Below are positions 6,571-10,881 of a DNA stretch of 10,881 nucleotides, piece by piece; the stretch's first letter is position 1, and each line of letters begins with the position of its first letter. Location of the stretch: positions 1 to 10,881 of the forward strand of contig SLGS01000039.1 of the NCBI GenBank assembly GCA_007136565.1. Reading direction: 5' to 3'. Source of the DNA: Clostridia bacterium. GTDB lineage: Bacteria; Bacillota; Sulfobacillia; SLMV01. Under the pieces are notes generated by a model. The model made no database searches, had not been told where the DNA came from, and saw only the letters and a list, made by a program, of their open reading frames with translations. Both the position numbers and the translations under genes were made by a program.

Positions 6571-7737
6571 TCACACCTGCCTTTCGTGGACGACGCATCC
6601 GTCGATGATGGTCACGTCGGCGAAAGTCGTGTAGTCCAAAGGATCCCCGGACCAAATGACCAGGTCGGCGTCCTTTCCTACTTCCAGCGACCCCACCCTG
6701 TCGGCAACCCCCGCGTGCTCCGCCGACGCGAGGGTAATCGCCCTGAGCGCGAGGTCGTAATCCATACCCCAGGATACGGCTATGCCCGCCGTCAGGGGTA
6801 GAAACTGCCCGGCGATGACCGGGTGATCGGTGGTAAAGCACATGGGAACCCCGGCCTCGGCCAGGGCGAGGGGAGCGCGAAAGTCCCTCTCGCGATTCTC
6901 GACCTTGGATCCGTGCTGAAGGGTGGGCCCGACGGCGCATCGCACCTCGTGCTCGGCGAGGAGATCCACCACGTACTGTCCCTCGGTCACGTGCTCCAGG
7001 GTGTAATCCAATTCGAATTCCTCGGAAATCCTCACGGCGGTCACTATGTCGTCGGCCCGGTGGCAGTGTATCCTCAAGGGCATTTCCCCGCGGATCACGG
7101 GTATCATTGCTTCGTGCTTCGCATTGTACGACGGGGGATCCCCGTCCCCGCCCTCGGCGCTCTCCCTCTTATCGGCGTACTCCTTCGCCGCGAACAGGGC
7201 TTCCCTCAAGAGCGCGGCGGACCCCATCCTCGTGGCGGGTGCCTTGTTCTGCCGCTTGCCGTACGCGCCCTTGGGATTCTCGCCCAGGGCGGCCTTCATG
7301 CCCGCGGGATCCAGGATGACCATGTCGTCGACGATTTCCCCGGCGCACTTCAACACGAGGGCGGTTCCACCCACCAGGTTGGCGCTTCCGGGCGGGACCA
7401 GGGCGGTGGTGATCCCCGCCTCGCGAAACTCGCGGAAAGCATCATCCCTGGGGTTTATCCCGTCGATGGCCCTCATGTGCGGTGTCACGGGATCCGTGGT
7501 CTCATTGTGGTCCGAACCCTCCGACCCCAAACCCTGCTCGCTGATACCGACGTGGGCGTGAGCCTCGACGATGCCGGGGGTCACGGTCCGTCCGGTCGCG
7601 TCGATTATCCGGGCGTCCGATGGGACCTCGGGATCCTTACCCATAGCCACGATCTTCCCGCCATCCACGAGGATGGTTCCGCCGGATATCGGATCCCCCA
7701 CCACGGGGACGATTTCGGCATTGACGATCGCCAGCAT
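6571..7737 (-). CDS. amidohydrolase, imidazolonepropionase-like (COG1228 type), paralogue 1 of 4, first gene of the array
   Basis: 388 residues, start ATG 7735-7737 (MLAIVNAEIVPV), preceded by a near-perfect AGGAGGT (7750-7744) 6 nt upstream. This is the strongest ribosome binding site of the array, as expected for a promoter-proximal gene. The metal site is complete: H60/H62 (TPGIVEAHAH), H224/H226 (RIHCHRADD), H249 (LEHVTEG) and D304 (FTTDHPVI). GMKAALGENPK is at 146-156, with the following residue G instead of R. A small insertion rich in G, D and E (about 192-202) distinguishes it from its sisters. The C-terminus has GSLEVGKDADLVIW, then FADVTIIDG. It is probably a cytoplasmic hydrolase of a cyclic amide or similar ring compound; the substrate is unknown. 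Divergently placed from the peroxiredoxin gene, it likely shares the 178-nt intergenic control region. Confidence 0.88.
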   Translation of the reverse strand: MLAIVNAEIVPVVGDPISGGTILVDGGKIVAMGKDPEVPSDARIIDATGRTVTPGIVEAHAHVGISEQGLGSEGSDHNETTDPVTPHMRAIDGINPRDDAFREFREAGITTALVPPGSANLVGGTALVLKCAGEIVDDMVILDPAGMKAALGENPKGAYGKRQNKAPATRMGSAALLREALFAAKEYADKRESAEGGDGDPPSYNAKHEAMIPVIRGEMPLRIHCHRADDIVTAVRISEEFELDYTLEHVTEGQYVVDLLAEHEVRCAVGPTLQHGSKVENRERDFRAPLALAEAGVPMCFTTDHPVIAGQFLPLTAGIAVSWGMDYDLALRAITLASAEHAGVADRVGSLEVGKDADLVIWSGDPLDYTTFADVTIIDGCVVHERQV

Positions 7738-7915
7738 TGACCTACCTCCTCACTCTCCTCGAAGCCGATCTCGACTTCTATCGTATCCGGAGACTTCTCC
7801 GAACCCGGCCGGACATCCTGCGCTGCAGCAGGCCCCGGGTTTCGGTTTTCGAAGCCCGTGGAAAGATATACCCAGGTGCGGTCTTTTTCCCGCCGCGCCC
7901 AAAGGAGGAATCATC
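7738..7915. promoter_or_regulatory. divergent intergenic control region with dyads
   Basis: These 178 bases separate the left-reading amidohydrolase array from the right-reading peroxiredoxin gene, so promoters for both should be here. A perfect dyad CGGAGA-CT-TCTCCG (7788-7801) lies about 50 nt upstream of the first amidohydrolase and is the best operator candidate. A second, GC-rich dyad spans 7804-7839, with outer arms CCCGGCC and GGCCCCGGG (2-base bulge) and an inner CCTGC/GCAGG stem. I see no convincing -35/-10 pair for either direction. TACGAT on the minus strand (7785-7780) and GATATA on the plus strand (7865-7870) are only weak -10 candidates. Confidence 0.45.
7903..7908 (+). promoter_or_regulatory. 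ribosome binding site AGGAGG fixing the TTG start at 7916
   Basis: AGGAGG is followed by the 7-nt spacer AATCATC and then TTG at 7916-7918. The downstream frame starts exactly at the expected first residues of the peroxiredoxin fold (AEISPNFEL). Upstream ATG codons in the same frame, as far back as 7571, would add residues unlike any peroxiredoxin and run into the opposite-strand gene. The TTG is therefore the best start. Confidence 0.8.
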
Positions 7916-8359
7916 TTGGCCGAAATCTCGCCGAACTTCGAACTCAAGGATCACAGGGGTGAACTGCACCGCAGCGAGGATTTTCGGGGTAAGAAGGTGC
8001 TACTTTCCTTCCACCCCCTGGCGTGGACGAAGTTGTGCGCCGACCAGATGCTATCCCTAGAACACAACCACGGGGCCCTCTCGGACCGCGGAGCCGTGGC
8101 CGTGGGGGTAAGCGTCGACCCCGTCCCATCCAAGGGAGCCTGGGCCGATAGCCTCGAGATCCGCAAGACACCATTGTTGTCGGACTTCTGGCCCCATGGA
8201 AAACTCGCCGAGGACCTCGGGATCTTCCGCGAGGAGGACGGATTCTCCGAGAGGGCGAACATCATACTGGGCGAAAACGGCGAAGTAGTATTCGAGAAAG
8301 TCTATCCCATATCGGAGCTTCCCGATATGGACGAAATCCTGGAGTTTCTGTCCGGGTGA
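7916..8359 (+). CDS. 1-Cys peroxiredoxin (AhpC/TSA family)
   Basis: 147 residues from TTG 7916, a normal length for a small peroxiredoxin. It should reduce hydrogen peroxide or organic hydroperoxides in the cytoplasm. Visible fold: ISPNFELKD near the N-terminus, KKVLLSFHPLAW strand, and the peroxidatic site P34-L-A-W-T38-K-L-C41, fitting PxxxTxxC with Trp where many members have Phe. A conserved-type arginine lies in FSERANIIL, followed by a GENGEVVF hairpin. C41 is the only cysteine, so there is no resolving cysteine and an external thiol or electron donor must regenerate it (1-Cys, AhpE-like behaviour). The next gene, 19 nt downstream, encodes a desulforedoxin-like iron protein and is a plausible electron donor; that link is inference. 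The two genes share one terminator at 8519-8550. Confidence 0.88.
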   Translation: MAEISPNFELKDHRGELHRSEDFRGKKVLLSFHPLAWTKLCADQMLSLEHNHGALSDRGAVAVGVSVDPVPSKGAWADSLEIRKTPLLSDFWPHGKLAEDLGIFREEDGFSERANIILGENGEVVFEKVYPISELPDMDEILEFLSG

Positions 8360-8378
8360 AGAGAGGGGGCAAAGACTT

Positions 8379-8504
8379 ATGCCGGCCGAAACCGGAAAGG
8401 TATACGAGTGCACCATATGTGGCAACGTTGTGAAAGTGATCAATGGATCCTACGGAACCCTGGTATGTTGCGGGCAGGACATGGAGCTGACAGAGGACGA
8501 GTAA
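8379..8504 (+). CDS. desulforedoxin-like iron protein
   Basis: A 41-residue protein with C11-x2-C14 and the adjacent pair C30-C31 (YECTICGNVV, then LVCCGQDM). This is the desulforedoxin pattern: compare C9, C12, C28, C29 and the VYKCELCG/LVCCG motifs of Desulfovibrio gigas desulforedoxin, and the N-terminal domain of desulfoferrodoxin. Four cysteines should bind one iron as a rubredoxin-type centre, usually in a homodimer, acting as a small cytoplasmic electron carrier. It is a stand-alone domain; no superoxide reductase domain follows before the terminator. AGGGGG 9 nt upstream of the ATG (8379) is the ribosome binding site, and the gene lies 19 nt after the peroxiredoxin stop. The pairing suggests that it reduces the peroxiredoxin or a superoxide reductase encoded elsewhere. 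Confidence 0.9.
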   Translation: MPAETGKVYECTICGNVVKVINGSYGTLVCCGQDMELTEDE

Positions 8505-8518
8505 CATATCCGCAAACC

Positions 8519-8550
8519 ATGCCCGGGAAGAGATCGCCCTTCCCGGGCAT
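8519..8550 (+). terminator. intrinsic terminator after the peroxiredoxin-desulforedoxin pair
   Basis: ATGCCCGGGAAG (8519-8530), an 8-nt loop (AGATCGCC) and CTTCCCGGGCAT (8539-8550) form a perfect 12-bp stem, followed by TCTTGCG. The T tract is short, but the position 14 nt after the desulforedoxin stop and the stable stem make termination likely. Confidence 0.72.
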
Positions 8551-8651
8551 TCTTGCGCGCGGCGAGACTTGTCCGCACGCCATCCCTCCCCGGCCATGAG
8601 CAACCCCCCCCAAGTACCGCGGCAATCCCCGGGTCAGGATCCGCCGGCACC

Positions 8652-8680
8652 TTTTCCCTCGTTCAACGTCGAGGTATATT
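8652..8680 (+). promoter_or_regulatory. possible sigma-70-type promoter for the membrane protein gene
   Basis: TTTTCC (8652-8657), a 17-bp spacer and TATATT (8675-8680, five of six bases of the -10 consensus) lie 31 nt before the ATG at 8712. The -35 box is weak. The position after a terminator and before an otherwise isolated gene supports it. No other feature was seen in 8551-8711. Confidence 0.4.
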
Positions 8681-8711
8681 GTGCCTGGGATATCTCGAAG
8701 GGTGGTCTGCG

Positions 8712-9230
8712 ATGGACTGGAAATGGGTCCTGCAAGCCTATGGTATTTTCGTACTGGCGGCGGCGTTCCCGATGGCCATGATAGCCGGAGGCAGCATCGG
8801 CCACCTGGTCGCCGCAACGATATTCCTGGCCCTCGCCACGGTGTATTTCGAGCCCCTGTATCGTTTCGGACAGCGGTGGATCCCCTCCTACCTCGAACGA
8901 TTCCCCCGGGATTCGCGGTGCAGGATGGAATCCCGCCACCGCAACGCGACCCGGGCCATCCTCGCAGTTTGGGCCGGCCTTTGGATCTGGCGCGCCGCGG
9001 CCATCCCCCACCGAGTTGTATCCATCCGCATCCCCGTACCCATCGTCCTCACCTGGATCGTTGCGATACTGGGCTTTACCCTGGTTTGGGAATATGCCCG
9101 CTACCGCACCGCGATGGCATCCTCGACCTACGAGGAATTCCAGCTGCGCTTCTCCCCGCTCGGGAGTTGGATCACCGCGGGCTTTTTCCTCCTGGGGGCG
9201 GCCGTCACTATGCACATCTTCACCACCTGA
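8712..9230 (+). CDS. integral membrane protein of unknown function
   Basis: 172 residues from ATG 8712, with AAGGGTGG 6 nt upstream. I do not recognise the family. Five hydrophobic segments can be seen at about residues 5-25, 29-48, 81-99, 108-128 and 152-170. A basic, cytoplasm-like loop lies between the second and third (about 50-80, with EPLYRFGQRW and RCRMESRHR). A second charged loop lies before the last helix (WEYARYR, then TYEEFQLRFSPLGSW). There are no cysteine pairs, nucleotide-binding or catalytic motifs that I can name. The gene stands alone: a terminator lies upstream, and a hairpin with its own promoter-like sequence lies downstream before the ArsR gene. The frame looks genuine because membrane segments alternate with charged loops and the start has a proper ribosome binding site. 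Confidence 0.72.
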   Translation: MDWKWVLQAYGIFVLAAAFPMAMIAGGSIGHLVAATIFLALATVYFEPLYRFGQRWIPSYLERFPRDSRCRMESRHRNATRAILAVWAGLWIWRAAAIPHRVVSIRIPVPIVLTWIVAILGFTLVWEYARYRTAMASSTYEEFQLRFSPLGSWITAGFFLLGAAVTMHIFTT

Positions 9231-9254
9231 ATCGTCGAAACCCGGATGCCCCGC

Positions 9255-9319
9255 GCCGCCCCCTTGACGGCGGCCCCGATGCGTGAGATCATTTCGTCGA
9301 TTGCTAAACTGATTCGCTA
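9255..9319 (+). promoter_or_regulatory. promoter/operator region of the ArsR-ABC operon
   Basis: A hairpin GCCGCC (9255-9260), loop CCCTTGAC, GGCGGC (9269-9274) has no T tract. The sequence TTGACG (9264-9269), a 17-bp spacer and GATCAT (9287-9292) form a candidate -35/-10 pair. Just downstream, GATTGCTA (9299-9306) and GATTCGCTA (9311-9319) form an imperfect direct repeat 12 bases apart, immediately before the ribosome binding site AGGAGG (9319-9324). The repeat is a reasonable autoregulatory operator for the ArsR protein, since repressor bound there would block transcription start or early elongation. Confidence 0.4.
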
Positions 9320-9332
9320 GGAGGCTAATCAT

Positions 9333-9674
9333 ATGGACGTGGAACTCGCAGAACTAATGAGGGCCCTTTCCGATCCCACCAGGCTTCGCATCCTGTTTGG
9401 TCTTCGGGCCGACCTGTGCGTTTCCGAGGCCGCTCGGCACGCGGGGGTCTCCGAATCCACCGCATCGCAACACCTGGGAATTCTCCGGAGCGCGGGACTG
9501 GTGACCGGGGAAAAGCGCAGTTACTGGACCCATTACCGGGCGGATACCGCGGCCATCCGGGAGATAGCAGCCCGCCTCGAGGGAATGGCGGAGTACCTGG
9601 ACGAACCCCACCCCGCCTGCTGCCCGGATGAGGGATCCTGCCATCCGAAAGACCAGTGCGAGCGGGACGACTAG
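9333..9674 (+). CDS. ArsR-family winged-helix transcriptional regulator with cysteine-rich tail
   Basis: 113 residues, a usual length for the ArsR/SmtB family. The N-terminal LMRALSDPTRLRIL is the classic start of the fold. Residues 29-53 hold the helix-turn-helix (CVSEAARHAGVSESTASQHLGILRSAGL), followed by the wing (VTGEKRSYWTHYR). C29 sits where ArsR repressors carry the ELCVC metal motif, but the second cysteine is replaced by serine (LCVSE). The C-terminus adds C96, C97, C103 and C109 with H93 and H104, a plausible site for a soft metal, metalloid or redox signal. ATG 9333 has AGGAGG 8 nt upstream. The gene abuts an ABC transporter ATPase gene (TAGATG), so it most likely represses its own efflux operon and releases DNA on ligand binding. 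The ligand is inferred, not shown. Confidence 0.88.
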   Translation: MDVELAELMRALSDPTRLRILFGLRADLCVSEAARHAGVSESTASQHLGILRSAGLVTGEKRSYWTHYRADTAAIREIAARLEGMAEYLDEPHPACCPDEGSCHPKDQCERDD

Positions 9675-10646
9675 ATGGAAACCCCCGCGCTGAAAGTCTC
9701 GGACCTGACAAAGCGGTACGGTGACGTCACTGCCCTGGACGGAGCCACCTTTTCCGTGGAGGCGGGCGAGATCTTCGGATTCCTCGGCCCCAACGGGGCG
9801 GGGAAGACCACTACCATCAACGTCTTGACCGGGCTCGCCCGCCCCACCTCGGGCTCCGTGCGAGTACTCGGCTACACCTACCCGGCGGGCCTGACATCGG
9901 CTCAGGCCCGCATCGGGGTCGTCCCCGACGAGAGCAACCTCTACCCCGAGATGGACGGATTCGACAACCTGTGTTTCTGCGCGGCCCTCTACGGCATTTC
10001 CCGGGATACCCGGGAACGCCGGGCCCGGGACCTCCTCGAGAGATTCGAACTAGCCGACGTCGGATCCAGGCCCTTCGCCGCCTACTCCCGGGGCATGAAG
10101 CGCAAGCTCACCATAGCGGCGGCCCTGATACACGACCCGGATATCCTGTTCCTCGACGAGCCCACCACCGGTATCGACGTCGCCAGTGCCCGCGGCATAA
10201 GGCGACTCCTGGGTGACCTCAGGAACGATGGAGTGACTATTTTCCTCACCACCCACTACATAGAAGAAGCGGAGAGGCTTTGCGGGAGGATCGCATTCAT
10301 CGTGGGCGGCTCCATCGTGAGGATAGATGCGAAGGAAGATCTCCTGTCGGAGGCCGATGGCTCCAGCACCCTCTCCTTCTCCCTGGACGGCGACGCCCGC
10401 CGGGGTGCGGATCTGATCTCCTCCTCTTTCCCGGACCTTCTCACCCGGCTCCACGCCGACGGCACCCTTACGGTGATCTCCCCCGGGGAGATGGATCTCA
10501 TGCCCATCCTGAGGGCCTTCGACGGCGCCGGGATCCCCGTATATGAAGCGCGCCTGGTCCGCCCCTCCCTGGAGGACGTGTTCGTGCGCATCACGGGAAT
10601 CGAGGCCGAAGAGATGAAGCGCCACAAGGAGGGATCGGGGCGATGA
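9675..10646 (+). CDS. ABC-2 type transporter ATP-binding protein
   Basis: 323 residues. Walker A GPNGAGKT at 38-45, signature YSRGMKRK at 137-144, Walker B ILFLDE at 157-162, D-loop around G166-I-D168 and switch H194 (TTHYIEEA) are all present. The Q-loop position reads GVVPDESNLYPE, with Asp85 where most ABC ATPases have Gln. Acidic residues do occur at this position in drug- and antibiotic-type exporter ATPases of this kind. After about 210 comes the C-terminal extension usual in CcmA/DrrA-like ATPases, ending PSLEDVFVRITG. The start abuts the ArsR stop with no gap, and only a weak ribosome binding site is seen, suggesting translational coupling. The stop overlaps the permease start by 4 nt (ATGA). 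It should power export of an unknown compound by the ABC-2 permease that follows. Confidence 0.92.
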   Translation: METPALKVSDLTKRYGDVTALDGATFSVEAGEIFGFLGPNGAGKTTTINVLTGLARPTSGSVRVLGYTYPAGLTSAQARIGVVPDESNLYPEMDGFDNLCFCAALYGISRDTRERRARDLLERFELADVGSRPFAAYSRGMKRKLTIAAALIHDPDILFLDEPTTGIDVASARGIRRLLGDLRNDGVTIFLTTHYIEEAERLCGRIAFIVGGSIVRIDAKEDLLSEADGSSTLSFSLDGDARRGADLISSSFPDLLTRLHADGTLTVISPGEMDLMPILRAFDGAGIPVYEARLVRPSLEDVFVRITGIEAEEMKRHKEGSGR

Positions 10647-10881
10647 GGAAGGGGATCGCCTTCTGGGCCATACTGAAAAAGGACATGAAGAACTACTACC
10701 TGAAACCCCCGAACATCAGCTGGGGCATAATATTCCCGATCTCGTGGACCCTGATGTTCTTCTTGAGATCCCGGGGGGCTCCCCCGGACATAATCGACCT
10801 GCTGCCGGGGGTAATGGCGATGTCGGTGCTCTTCGGCACCACGTCCATGCTGGCGGTCACGATAACCTTCGAAAAGCGCAG
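10643..10881 (+). CDS. ABC-2 type transporter permease, N-terminal fragment
   Basis: Only the first 79 codons are present; the gene runs off the right edge. Start ATG 10643 overlaps the ATPase stop (ATGA), with AGGAGG 10 nt upstream. The N-terminus is a short basic cytoplasmic segment (KKDMKNYYLKPPN), then a first membrane helix at about 24-42 (WGIIFPISWTLMFFL), a short polar loop, and a second at about 53-76. The latter ends in TFEKR, the position where ABC-2 permeases carry the short 'E(K/R)xxGT' intracellular motif. Family knowledge: such permeases have six helices and pair with one ATPase gene to export drugs, lipids or metals-related compounds. Given the ArsR regulator, a toxic or stress-related substrate is likely but unproven. 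Confidence 0.82.
   Translation, partial: MRKGIAFWAILKKDMKNYYLKPPNISWGIIFPISWTLMFFLRSRGAPPDIIDLLPGVMAMSVLFGTTSMLAVTITFEKR

Noticed and set aside
5411..6940. A 509-residue reading of the second paralogue, with a 124-residue extension.
   Set aside because: The extension overlaps the next gene, is rich in R, G and H, has no family similarity, and the ATG at 6568 with its own ribosome binding site aligns with the sister proteins.
9255..9274. Hairpin GCCGCC/GGCGGC as terminator of the membrane protein gene.
   Set aside because: The stem has only 6 bp, the loop is 8 nt, and CCCGATG follows rather than a T tract. It may still be structural or part of the promoter region.
1..10881. Mobile elements, CRISPR, tRNA or phage features.
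   Set aside because: No transposase, integrase, regularly spaced repeats, tRNA-like cloverleaf or phage genes were seen. The repeats found are coding similarities among paralogues.

Overview
The window looks like chromosomal DNA of an anaerobic or microaerophilic bacterium. Base composition is GC-rich (about 60 % by eye). Shine-Dalgarno sites are strong and canonical (AGGAGG), start codons include ATG, GTG and TTG, and genes are packed in short-gap or overlapping operons. A desulforedoxin-type iron protein next to a peroxiredoxin is typical of anaerobes such as sulfate reducers, Synergistota and Firmicutes. The sequence does not fix the phylum. I see no rRNA, tRNA, CRISPR array, insertion sequence or integrase.

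Positions 1-7737, minus strand: one long gene array read from right to left. It starts with four consecutive ~385-residue amidohydrolases of the imidazolonepropionase-like type (6571-7737, 5411-6568, 4255-5403, 3101-4255). They are separated by 2 nt, 7 nt and a 1-nt overlap. A GC-rich hairpin followed by a T/C-rich tract (3058-3094) then resembles an intrinsic terminator or attenuator. After it come two longer amidohydrolases of the chlorohydrolase/cytosine-deaminase-like type (1584-3026 and 130-1587, 4-nt overlap). The array ends with the first 43 codons of a DUF1445 (YcsI/UPF0317, D-glutamate cyclase-like) protein that runs off the window. All six amidohydrolases keep a full apparent set of metal ligands. 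The layout suggests a catabolic pathway that hydrolyses or deaminates several related cyclic amide, amidine or N-heterocyclic compounds. The substrates cannot be read from sequence.

Positions 7738-7915: a divergent intergenic region with strong ribosome binding sites on both sides and small dyads that could be operators.

Positions 7916-8550, plus strand: an oxidative-stress pair, a single-cysteine peroxiredoxin (TTG start) and a 41-residue desulforedoxin-like protein, closed by a clear hairpin terminator.

Positions 8712-9230: an orphan five-helix membrane protein with a possible promoter.

Positions 9333-10881: an ArsR-type repressor with a cysteine-rich tail, followed without gap by an ABC-2 transporter ATPase and a truncated permease. 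This is probably a self-regulated efflux operon.
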